From positions 1 to 14,813 of the forward strand of contig CAZWDS010000085.1 in NCBI GenBank assembly GCA_964632495.1: DNA of 14,813 nt, given 5' to 3'. The DNA is from CALKXV01 sp964632495 (GTDB lineage Bacteria; Pseudomonadota; Alphaproteobacteria; Rhodobacterales; Rhodobacteraceae). Under the pieces are notes generated by a model, which did not search any database, was not told where the DNA came from, and was given only the letters and a program-made list of their open reading frames with translations. Shown in pieces: positions 1-6,514 of the stretch; position 1 is the stretch's first letter, and each line of letters starts with the position of its first letter. The position numbers and the translations under genes were made by a program.

Positions 1-154
1 AAGGAAACCGCCCTTGGTGGGTTGGCGGTCAATGTGCCGAATTGTTGATGGGTTGATGGATGAATTGCGCAATGCCTGCTTTGAGCCCGAAGGAACGCGG
101 GTTGCAATGCGCTGGTCCGCGCGGATCAAAGGCGAAGCTGCCGCGCCAACCTGA
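1..154 (+). CDS. C-terminal end of a gene, possibly an RsbW-like ATP-binding (anti-sigma) protein
   Basis: Only the last 50 codons are in the window. The frame starting at base 2 is open to the TGA at 152-154, while the other two plus frames stop before base 60. The tail contains an I-V-D-G-L-M-D-E-L stretch followed by E-G-T-R-V-A-M-R-W. That resembles the last helix and strand of HATPase_c_2 serine kinases/anti-sigma factors, which often end in a 'G..L...LMDE(V/L)....GT.V.M' pattern. This family call is weak because the nucleotide-binding boxes lie outside the window. The gene is convergent with nusB, leaving only 11 bases between the two stops, and I see no terminator hairpin there. Confidence that this is coding is moderate; confidence in the function is low. 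Confidence 0.4.
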   Translation, partial: RKPPLVGWRSMCRIVDGLMDELRNACFEPEGTRVAMRWSARIKGEAAAPT

Positions 155-165
155 CACCCCAGCCG

Positions 166-621
166 CTAAAACGCTTCGGGCTTCGCCTCACGCGCCATGT
201 GATCCAAGACGGCGTTGACGAACTTCGGCTCGCGGCCGTCTGGAAAGAACGCTTTGGCCACGTCGACAAACTCGCTGATCACCACTTTGGGTGGCGCGTC
301 GCCTTCCACCAACTCGGCTCCGGCGGCACGGAACAGAGCGCGTAAGGTGGGGTCGATCCGGTTTATGGGCCATTTTTCCACCAAAGCGCGGTCGGTCATC
401 TGATCCACTTTGGCCTGCCAGGTCACCGCGTCGTCGATCAGCTTGCGGAACAGATCCACATCTCCCTCGGCCAGCTCGTCGCCATCGACAGCGGCCCCAA
501 AACGGTGGTCTTCAAATTCCTGCTGGACGGCAGGCGCATCCTGATCCGAATGCTCCATCTGGAAAAGGGCCTGCACGGCATAGAGACGCGCCGCACTTTT
601 CATCTGTTTGGCGTTCGTCAT
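166..621 (-). CDS. nusB: Transcription antitermination protein NusB
   Basis: This 151-residue protein has the all-helical NusB layout. The N-terminal Arg/Lys-rich helix K8-S-A-A-R-L-Y-A-V-Q-A-L-F20 corresponds to the boxA RNA-binding face. The conserved C-terminal region at about 112-140 contains V-I-S-E-F-V-D-V-A-K, then F-F-P-D-G-R-E-P-K-F-V-N-A-V-L-D, a form typical of alphaproteobacteria. NusB pairs with NusE (ribosomal protein S10) on boxA RNA and supports antitermination of rRNA operons. The start ATG (621) overlaps the ribH stop by four bases (ATGA), so it is probably translated by coupling as the last gene of the ribB-ribH-nusB operon. A ribH-nusB pairing is common in bacteria. Length is normal and no key region is missing. 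Confidence 0.96.
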   Translation of the reverse strand: MTNAKQMKSAARLYAVQALFQMEHSDQDAPAVQQEFEDHRFGAAVDGDELAEGDVDLFRKLIDDAVTWQAKVDQMTDRALVEKWPINRIDPTLRALFRAAGAELVEGDAPPKVVISEFVDVAKAFFPDGREPKFVNAVLDHMAREAKPEAF

Positions 622-1127
622 GAGCGGGTGTCTTTCGAAAAGCCGACGCCCGTGTCGGTGCGCGAGAATTTACGTGTCAAAGCAATCAGATGCAGGGCCG
701 CTGCCGCCGCTCCGCCGCCTTTGTTCTGAGCCTCTGGGTCAGCCCGCACCGCCGCCTGTTCGTGGTTTTCCACGGTCAGGATGCCATTGCCGATGCAAGC
801 GCCTTCCAACCCCAAAAGCTGAATCGCGCGGCTGCTGTCATTGCAGACCGTGTCGTAATGCGTCGTCTCGCCCCGGATCACGCAGCCGATGGCGACAAAG
901 CCGTCATAATCGGCCTGACGGAAGGCGATGCGGATGGCTGTGGGCACTTCCAAAGCGCCCGGCACTTCGATCAGATCAACCTTTGCGCCCACGGCGGCCA
1001 GTTCGCTCTTAGCGCCTGCCACCATATTGTCGGCGATGTCTTTGTAATACGGTGCCACAACGATCAGCACTTTGACGGGCGCGTCAAACGTCGGGCGGTC
1101 CAGAACGTAATGGGATTGTCCTGCCAT
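618..1127 (-). CDS. ribH: 6,7-dimethyl-8-ribityllumazine synthase
   Basis: Condenses 5-amino-6-ribitylamino-uracil with 3,4-dihydroxy-2-butanone 4-phosphate to give lumazine, the penultimate step of riboflavin synthesis. The 169-residue protein carries the family signatures: V56-P-G-A-L-E-V-P for substrate binding, G81-C-V-I-R-G-E-T-T-H90 with the catalytic histidine equivalent at H90, G-I-L-T-V-E-N-H-E-Q-A around 115-125, and Arg128 in the phosphate-binding position. A glycine/alanine stretch N-K-G-G-G-A-A-A-A-A is normal for the family. The last 16 or so residues extend beyond the usual end and include the overlap with nusB. The start ATG shares one base with the stop of the upstream ribB gene (TGATG at 1129-1125), so translation is probably coupled. 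Subunits of this family form pentamers or 60-mer shells; which form applies here cannot be told. Confidence 0.97.
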   Translation of the reverse strand: MAGQSHYVLDRPTFDAPVKVLIVVAPYYKDIADNMVAGAKSELAAVGAKVDLIEVPGALEVPTAIRIAFRQADYDGFVAIGCVIRGETTHYDTVCNDSSRAIQLLGLEGACIGNGILTVENHEQAAVRADPEAQNKGGGAAAAALHLIALTRKFSRTDTGVGFSKDTRS

Positions 1128-2251
1128 CAGCCCAGCTCCGAAACCTTGCGGGTGCCGGTGATCTCAAGACCATAAGCCTCGAGTCCGACGACTTTGGGTT
1201 GCGGTGAATTGGTCAAAAGGATCAGCTCGGACAGGCCCAGAGACGACAGGATCTGAGCGCCCAACCCATATTGCCGAAGCGTCTGGGGTGAGACCTCGTC
1301 GCCACCGGTCAGCTTCATTGTGGTGTCGCGCAACAAGACCATCACGCCGCGCCCCTCGTCGGCGATCACCCGCATGGCGTCGCCAAACTCGTTCCGCCGC
1401 CCTTTGGGGCCAAGGCCCACCACGTCCAGCATCGGGTCCATGGCGTGCATCCGCACAAGGCAGGGGCCTTCGGTCGTGATATCGCCTTTGATCAGAACGA
1501 TGTGTTCGTCGCCGTGGGCCGTGTCGGAATAGACCCGCATTTCCCAATCACCGCCGAACTCGCTTGTCACGGTTTCACTGCGCGTAACGGCCACCAGATT
1601 ATCGTTGCGTCGGCGATAGGCGATCAGGTCGCTGATCGTGCCGATCTTAAGCCCGTGTTTCTGCGCAAAAGCCACCAGATCGGGCAGACGGCTCATCGTG
1701 CCATCTTCGTTCATGATCTCGCAAATCACACCGGACGGGTTTAGCCCGGCCAAGCGCGACACATCAATCGCCGCTTCGGTGTGGCCAGCGCGGACCAGCA
1801 CGCCACCATCGCGGGCGCGCAGGGGGAAGATGTGCCCAGGCGTGGCGATATCGCTTTCGGACTTGGCGTGATCAATGGCCACGGCGACGGTGCGCGCGCG
1901 GTCATGGGCCGAAATTCCGGTGGTCACACCTTCGCGGGCTTCGATGGAAATGGTGAAGGCGGTTTCGTGGCGCGACGAATTTTGCGAGGCCATCAACGGC
2001 AGGCCAAGGGCATCGCAGCGCTCGCCGGTCAGGGTCAGGCAGATCAGCCCACGCCCGTGCATCGCCATGAAGTTGATCGCCTCGGGCGTGGCCATCTGTG
2101 CCGGGATCACCAGATCGCCTTCGTTTTCCCGGTCTTCGTGATCGACCAGAATGAACATGCGCCCGTTGCGCGCGTCTTCGATGATTTCTTCGATGGAAGA
2201 GATGGCATCGCGCCAGTTTTCTTCAATCGGTCCAGCGGTTTCGAACGTCAT
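1127..2251 (-). CDS. ribB: 3,4-dihydroxy-2-butanone 4-phosphate synthase with degenerate GTP cyclohydrolase II domain (RibBX type)
   Basis: A 374-residue two-domain protein. Residues 14-213 are a complete RibB domain: the acidic loop D-H-E-D-R-E-N-E-G-D (37-46) binds metal and ribulose 5-phosphate, T-P-G-H follows at 137-140, and the catalytic H157-T-E-A is present. It makes the four-carbon precursor for RibH from ribulose 5-phosphate. Residues 231-374 have the GTP cyclohydrolase II (RibA) fold by sequence, but the three zinc cysteines of RibA are gone: they fall at D272, K283 and R285. The catalytic 'RQEGRNIGL' region reads R-D-T-T-M-K-L (308-314). The second domain should therefore not be a GTP cyclohydrolase. 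This matches the RibBX variant known from many Proteobacteria, and an active ribA should exist elsewhere. The stop overlaps the ribH start by one base. Confidence 0.95.
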   Translation of the reverse strand: MTFETAGPIEENWRDAISSIEEIIEDARNGRMFILVDHEDRENEGDLVIPAQMATPEAINFMAMHGRGLICLTLTGERCDALGLPLMASQNSSRHETAFTISIEAREGVTTGISAHDRARTVAVAIDHAKSESDIATPGHIFPLRARDGGVLVRAGHTEAAIDVSRLAGLNPSGVICEIMNEDGTMSRLPDLVAFAQKHGLKIGTISDLIAYRRRNDNLVAVTRSETVTSEFGGDWEMRVYSDTAHGDEHIVLIKGDITTEGPCLVRMHAMDPMLDVVGLGPKGRRNEFGDAMRVIADEGRGVMVLLRDTTMKLTGGDEVSPQTLRQYGLGAQILSSLGLSELILLTNSPQPKVVGLEAYGLEITGTRKVSELG

Positions 2252-2308
2252 GGTTTTGGCCTAGGCTGCAGTGGTTTCCCGGCCAATATCTTACAGAGCA
2301 GATGATGG

Positions 2309-2340
2309 CCAGAGGCAACCCGCAAGGGGGCTGCCTCTGG
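2309..2340 (-). terminator. GC-rich hairpin after the spondin-domain gene
   Basis: The arms CCAGAGGCA (2309-2317) and TGCCTCTGG (2332-2340) pair perfectly over nine bases, and the loop can add three C-G pairs around GCAA. The hairpin begins nine bases after the stop of the VPLPA-CTERM gene and lies before the ribB start, so it fits a terminator or transcript-end stabiliser separating the two. No uridine run follows it on the minus strand, so it is not a textbook intrinsic terminator. Confidence 0.5.
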
Positions 2341-2348
2341 TCGTAACG

Positions 2349-3158
2349 TCAGGCCGTCTTGCGGCGACGCATCCAGGCAAAGGCCCCCAGACCTGCCAAC
2401 AGCAGCGGAGCACCTGCGGGCAGTGGCACCTGGCTCACCTCGATCGACACCAGATTGTTCAGATCAACACCGTTCGAGGATGTTGTGCCACCCGTCGGGA
2501 TCGGCTGGCCGAACAAGGTTGCGAACTCGGCGATGCTGGAGCTATGCACCACACCGTTTTCGTCATCGCCCAATCCACCCGGACCATTGCCGTCTGCCGG
2601 GTTGAAGGCCTGACCAAAGGTCTGGTTCACCTCGGTGCCTGCGTCATAGACCGAACTTGCGCCCAGAATGTAGTCGGTTGCGATGAACTGACCGGCGTCA
2701 TCAAACAGCTGAATCGTCGAAGAAATGAACGTGTCATTCGACGGGATCGCCATGGACAGAACCGTCAGATATTGATTGGCGGTTGAATCCAGATTGAGAG
2801 TGAAGCTGTTGGAATTGCCGGGATCGAACACAGGCGGTTGGCCAGGTGCTGATCCAAATCCAGCAGGATCGGCCAGAGTGAAGGTCAAAGCGCCTTGCGA
2901 TTCTGCATTCGCCGCTTCTTCGGCAACACCACCCAGCTCTGCCAGCGTCTCTAAAGAAGAACTGGCGGCCTGACCTTCGGTGAAGGCAGAATAACTGCCG
3001 TCATGGAAGACATTCAGGAAAGGCGTGTAATACAGCCCACCTTCGCTTGAGTTGTTCGATATCGTGATCTGTACGCTGGCCGCAGAGGCCGCAGTCGCCA
3101 GACCAGCAGACACAATTAGGCTGGCCGCCGAAAGGCGGGTCAGAAATTTAAAGTTCAT
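2349..3158 (-). CDS. Spondin-domain protein with VPLPA-CTERM exosortase sorting signal
   Basis: A 269-residue exported protein. Residues 1-27 form a signal peptide ending A-T-A-A-S-A-A. The mature part resembles the bacterial spondin N-terminal domain: V-Q-I-T-I-S-N, then Y43-Y-T-P-F-L-N-V-F-H-D-G54 and E61-G-Q-A-A-S with L-A-E shortly after, as in the family. The C-terminus is a complete tripartite sorting signal: V244-P-L-P-A, a hydrophobic helix, and the basic tail R-R-R-K. VPLPA-CTERM proteins are predicted substrates of exosortase XrtD, which cleaves them and places them at the cell surface or in the matrix; no exosortase gene is in this window. A strong ribosome-binding site (AAGGGGG) precedes the ATG by about seven bases. 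The gene sits between ribE and ribB and has its own 141-base upstream gap, so it probably has its own promoter. Its ligand is unknown. Confidence 0.85.
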   Translation of the reverse strand: MNFKFLTRLSAASLIVSAGLATAASAASVQITISNNSSEGGLYYTPFLNVFHDGSYSAFTEGQAASSSLETLAELGGVAEEAANAESQGALTFTLADPAGFGSAPGQPPVFDPGNSNSFTLNLDSTANQYLTVLSMAIPSNDTFISSTIQLFDDAGQFIATDYILGASSVYDAGTEVNQTFGQAFNPADGNGPGGLGDDENGVVHSSSIAEFATLFGQPIPTGGTTSSNGVDLNNLVSIEVSQVPLPAGAPLLLAGLGAFAWMRRRKTA

Positions 3159-3299
3159 GGATTTACCCCCTTGGAACTCATCAGAAAGGCGCGGTTATCC
3201 ACGCCTATGGAGAGGTAAACACAGTTTGAAGCTTTGACCCCATCAACCCCTCTCACAGTCGCGAGAGCTTCTGTGATGTGTAGGCTCGGCAGGCGAACG

Positions 3300-3896
3300 T
3301 CAGGCTGTCTCGGTCAATCGGGCGACGTAGCGCGCCAGCGTGTCGATTTCGAGGTTGATCCGATCCCCAACTGCCACCCGGCCCCATGTTGTGACCTCTT
3401 TGGTGTGCGGGATGAAGTTGATGCCAAAGCTGGCACCATCCACCTCGTTCACAGTCAGTGAGGTCCCGTTCAGTGCGACCGAACCTTTGGGCGCAATGAA
3501 CCGCGCCAGATCACCGGGCGCTTCGATGGTGACACGGGTGCTGTCACCTTCGTCCTTGATCGCCGTCACTGTCGCCACGCCGTCCACGTGGCCCGACACG
3601 ATATGACCGCCGATTTCATCGCCCACTTTCAAGGCACGTTCCAGGTTAACTGTGCGACCCACGGCCCATGTATCCAGATTGGTTTTCGAAAGGGTCTCGG
3701 CACTGGCCTGCACCATAAACCAGTTCCGGGGTTCGCGCCCCAGATCCACCACAGTCAGACAGACGCCGTCACAGGCGATGGATGCGCCGATATCAATCTG
3801 GCTCACATCGTAAGTCGTTCCAATTTGCACATTCAGATCACCTGCTTGCGTCAGGTCTAGAATTTCGCCCATGTCGGTCACGATGCCAGTGAACAT
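3300..3896 (-). CDS. ribE: Riboflavin synthase, alpha subunit
   Basis: Catalyses dismutation of two lumazine molecules to riboflavin and the pyrimidine precursor, the last step of the pathway. The start is set at the ATG at 3896, giving the invariant N-terminus M-F-T-G-I-V and 198 residues. An in-frame ATG 72 bases further upstream would add an Arg-rich extension that the family lacks. The purine-rich AAGGAAAGG just upstream supports the shorter start. The protein has the two tandem lumazine-binding repeats of the family. The first runs from the N-terminus to about 95, with A-C-D-G-V-C-L-T-V-V. The second starts at G-G-H-I-V-S-G-H-V-D-G and contains S-V-A-L-N-G-T-S-L-T-V-N. It is divergent from the capsule genes and 141 bases upstream of the spondin gene. 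No FMN riboswitch is visible in its leader. Confidence 0.96.
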   Translation of the reverse strand: MFTGIVTDMGEILDLTQAGDLNVQIGTTYDVSQIDIGASIACDGVCLTVVDLGREPRNWFMVQASAETLSKTNLDTWAVGRTVNLERALKVGDEIGGHIVSGHVDGVATVTAIKDEGDSTRVTIEAPGDLARFIAPKGSVALNGTSLTVNEVDGASFGINFIPHTKEVTTWGRVAVGDRINLEIDTLARYVARLTETA

Positions 3897-3995
3897 TGCC
3901 TGCCCTTTCCTTCGTCTCTTCCGGGTTAGCTGCCTTCCGGGTCTCACGCAAGCCGCCCCCCGTGACACAGCTTAAAGGACGGGTTAGGAAAGGCC

Positions 3996-5294
3996 ATGCG
4001 GGCGGGACTTCAAGATCATCAGAACAGGTGCTTTCTGTTTTTGCAGGGCCCCCACGGGCCGTTCTTTGCCCGTCTTGGCGAACGCCTGCGTCTGGCCGGA
4101 GCGACGGTCTATCGGATGGGGTTCAATCCCGGAGATCAGATGTTCTGGCACGGTCCGGGCTTTCTGCCCTACCACGGTGCACCTGAAGACCTTGGGGGCG
4201 AGCTGGATCGGGTGATCAAAGAACACGGCGTCACCGATTTGGTGTGCTATGGCTCAAGTCGCGCCATTCATCAAACGGCCTTGGATTTGGCCGAAGCACG
4301 CGGGTTGACCTCCCATGTGTTTGAAGAAGGATATTTGCGCCCCTATTGGGTCACTTACGAACGAAACGGTGCAAACGCCAATTCACCAGTCACACACCTG
4401 ACACTTGACGAAATGGCCCGCGGGCTGGAACACGGCGCACCTGCCCTGACTGAAGCGCCCGACCATTGGGGCGATATGCGGGCTCATATGTTCTGGGGCG
4501 CGGCCTATCACGCCTGTCTGTTGGTTGGTGCCAAAGCCTACCCCGCCTTTCGACCGCACCGCCACCCCGGTGTCAAAGGCGAGTTCTGGCTGCACTTTCG
4601 TCGTCTGATCGAAACACCGGTCCGCGCACTGCGTCGGCGGCTTGCAACGACCCGCATCAAACTGGGCGGATTTCCCTTTCATCTGGTTCTGCTGCAACTG
4701 GCCCATGACGCCAACTTTCTGGATCACGGCCCCTTCCCCGATCAGGCGACATTTCTGGATACGGTTTTTCGCGGGTTTTCCGAAGGCGCGCCCGCGCATC
4801 ACCACCTGGTTCTGAAAGCCCACCCTTTGGAAGACGGTCGCGAGCCTTTGCGGCCCTTGATCCGACGCCTGACACAAGAGCATGGACTGGAAGGCCGGGT
4901 CCACTTTGTCTCGGGTGGAAAACTGGCCCCATTGTTGGATGCCGCACGCTCGGCGCTGACGGTAAATTCAACCGCTGCCGAACAAGCTTTGTGGCGCGCG
5001 CTTCCCTTAAAAGTCTTTGGAGAAGCCATATTTAACCGTCCAGAATTCGTGTCCGGTCAGCCTTTGCCCGATTTTTTTGCCGACCCCACGCCCCCAAAAC
5101 GCGAGGCCTACCTTACATATCGGGCCTTTTTACTGGCGACATCCCAAATTCCAGGCGGATTTTATGGTTTTATTTCAAGGCGTAAACTTCTTCGGCAAGT
5201 GCCAGACCTCATGCTTTACCCCGACAGCACCTATGATCGGTTGCTCGACACCCAAGATGAGGCCCCTCGGCAACACCTCTTTCTTGTGGAATGA
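3996..5294 (+). CDS. kpsS: KpsS-like capsular polysaccharide export/Kdo transferase protein
   Basis: A 432-residue member of the Capsule_synth (KpsS/KpsC) family. In characterised systems KpsS adds the first beta-linked Kdo from CMP-Kdo to lyso-phosphatidylglycerol, starting the linker on which capsule is exported. Family features are visible: an N-terminal F-L-F-L-Q-G-P-H-G-P-F-F segment, the motif F109-E-E-G-Y-L-R-P116, H276-P-L-E-D in the middle and V323-N-S-T-A-A-E-Q-A-L near the C-terminal lobe. These match the GT-B-like nucleotide-sugar binding region. The ATG at 3996 is preceded by TAGGAAAGG. The gene is divergent from ribE with 99 bases between starts and is the first of three same-strand capsule genes. 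Length is normal to slightly long. The protein is expected on the cytoplasmic face of the inner membrane. Confidence 0.88.
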   Translation: MRAGLQDHQNRCFLFLQGPHGPFFARLGERLRLAGATVYRMGFNPGDQMFWHGPGFLPYHGAPEDLGGELDRVIKEHGVTDLVCYGSSRAIHQTALDLAEARGLTSHVFEEGYLRPYWVTYERNGANANSPVTHLTLDEMARGLEHGAPALTEAPDHWGDMRAHMFWGAAYHACLLVGAKAYPAFRPHRHPGVKGEFWLHFRRLIETPVRALRRRLATTRIKLGGFPFHLVLLQLAHDANFLDHGPFPDQATFLDTVFRGFSEGAPAHHHLVLKAHPLEDGREPLRPLIRRLTQEHGLEGRVHFVSGGKLAPLLDAARSALTVNSTAAEQALWRALPLKVFGEAIFNRPEFVSGQPLPDFFADPTPPKREAYLTYRAFLLATSQIPGGFYGFISRRKLLRQVPDLMLYPDSTYDRLLDTQDEAPRQHLFLVE

Positions 5295-5375
5295 TCTGGC
5301 CAACCTGTACTAGAAAAGTTATTGAATATTCGGTTAAGGTTTTTGCAAAAGGTGGCAACAAGCCTAATATGCCTC

Positions 5376-5381
5376 GAGGAG
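5376..5381 (+). promoter_or_regulatory. Ribosome-binding site that decides the start of the polysaccharide export gene
   Basis: GAGGAG lies eight bases before the GTG at 5390. It supports that GTG over the in-frame ATG at 5291, which overlaps the previous gene but would put about 33 residues ahead of the lipoprotein signal, and over the ATG at 5369, which has no such site. The 95 bases between the kpsS stop and this GTG are clearly AT-richer than their surroundings and could hold a promoter, but I see no convincing -35/-10 pair. Confidence 0.6.
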
Positions 5382-5389
5382 TCCGAGCA

Positions 5390-6514
5390 GTGAACATTAG
5401 AAATAAATCCCGCATTCGTTGGGTCGCCTTGTGCGTTTCAGCAAGTATTTTAGCATCGTGCGGGCTTCCCCGCTCCGGTCCTACAAAGAACGAAATCTTC
5501 GCCGGGTCCGTGCAGGAACAAGGCGATGCGTTCATCGTGACTGTCGATGATGCGGTCACCCGCGCCACGGCTTACACGCCGCCGCTTGGTTTTTCGCAGG
5601 CATTGGTTCACGCCAAGGTTCTGGGATCGGATACGATCCGCCCCGGCGACACGCTGGGCCTGACGATCTGGGAAAACGTTGACGACGGATTGTTGTCCAC
5701 CGAGGGTCCTTCTTCGATTGCAGAAATTCAGGTCGATGGATCGGGTTTCATCTTTGTGCCCTACGCAGGTCGCGTCAAAGCTTCGGGTAACTCGCCTGAA
5801 TCGATCCGCCGCATCATCACTGAAAAGCTTGAAGCGCAAACACCTGATCCTCAGGTTATGGTGCAGCGGCTGGCCGGCGACGGCGCAACGGTTTCCCTGA
5901 TCGGCGGCGTTGGCGCACAGGGTGTTTACCCAATCGAACGCCCAACTCGCACATTGACTGCGATGCTGGCTCAGGCCGGTGGCATCACGCTGCCCCCTGA
6001 AGTCACCCAAGTCACCCTGACCCGCGGAAGCCATTCCGGGACAGTTTGGCTGGACGATCTTTACACCAACCCACGCCTCGACGTGGCTTTGCGTGCCGGA
6101 GACCGTGTGCTGGTTGAACAGGACGAACGCTTCTTCACCACTTTGGGGTCCACTGGGGCTCAGGTGAAGGTACCGTTTGAAACCCAAACAGTCTCGGCCA
6201 TCGAAGCTTTGGCAACCGTTGGTGGTTTGAACCCATCTCTTGCTGACCCGACCGGCATCTTCGTCTTCCGCGACGAACATACCTTTATCTCGAAAAAGGT
6301 TTTGGGACGGACCGATCTGGAAGGCCATCAGCGTATTGTCTATGTGCTGGACCTGACATCGCCAAACGGTGTGTTTATCGCACGCGATTTCGACATTCGG
6401 AACGGCGATACAGTTTATGTCACCGAGGCGCCTTACAACCAGTTCAGCAAGGTTTTGTCGGCCATCATAGCACCTGCATCGACAGCCGCATCGCTTGACT
6501 CACTGACCGAGTGA
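5390..6514 (+). CDS. Outer-membrane polysaccharide export lipoprotein (Wza/KpsD/BexD family)
   Basis: Forms the periplasm-spanning and outer-membrane channel through which capsule leaves the cell. From the GTG at 5390 the protein has 374 residues and starts with a lipoprotein signal: basic N-terminus, hydrophobic stretch, then the lipobox L-A-S-C with the acylated Cys at residue 24. A Poly_export domain follows, with P-G-D-T-L-G-L-T-I-W and later I-Q-V-D-G-S-G-F-I-F-V-P-Y-A-G. Next come SLBB-like beta-grasp segments, including V-S-L-I-G-G-V and I-E-R-P-T-R-T-L-T-A-M-L-A-Q-A-G-G. A C-terminal stretch after Y-V-T-E-A-P-Y could be the membrane-crossing amphipathic helix. Its TGA overlaps the GTG start of kpsC (GTGA, 6511-6514). 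The small size and the pairing with KpsS/KpsC favour an ABC-dependent, group 2/3-like capsule rather than the Wzy-dependent Wza pathway. Confidence 0.88.
   Translation: MNIRNKSRIRWVALCVSASILASCGLPRSGPTKNEIFAGSVQEQGDAFIVTVDDAVTRATAYTPPLGFSQALVHAKVLGSDTIRPGDTLGLTIWENVDDGLLSTEGPSSIAEIQVDGSGFIFVPYAGRVKASGNSPESIRRIITEKLEAQTPDPQVMVQRLAGDGATVSLIGGVGAQGVYPIERPTRTLTAMLAQAGGITLPPEVTQVTLTRGSHSGTVWLDDLYTNPRLDVALRAGDRVLVEQDERFFTTLGSTGAQVKVPFETQTVSAIEALATVGGLNPSLADPTGIFVFRDEHTFISKKVLGRTDLEGHQRIVYVLDLTSPNGVFIARDFDIRNGDTVYVTEAPYNQFSKVLSAIIAPASTAASLDSLTE

Noticed and set aside
690..1175. A 161-codon open frame on the plus strand across ribH
   Set aside because: It is the antisense shadow of ribH, and ribH has unmistakable lumazine synthase motifs. 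High G+C makes such long antisense frames common.
3253..3276. TCACAG/CTGTGA arms downstream of ribE as a terminator
   Set aside because: Only six pairs with a 12-base loop and no T run; too weak to call.
3897..3995. Possible FMN riboswitch ahead of ribE, or in the gaps before ribB and nrdR
   Set aside because: None of the conserved FMN-aptamer segments, such as the GAGCCCGCGAGC-like and GGTGAAATTCC-like parts, is visible on the minus strand in these gaps.
5450..6328. A 292-codon minus-strand frame over the export lipoprotein gene
   Set aside because: The plus strand encodes a clear lipoprotein signal and Poly_export motifs. The minus frame has no recognisable protein character.
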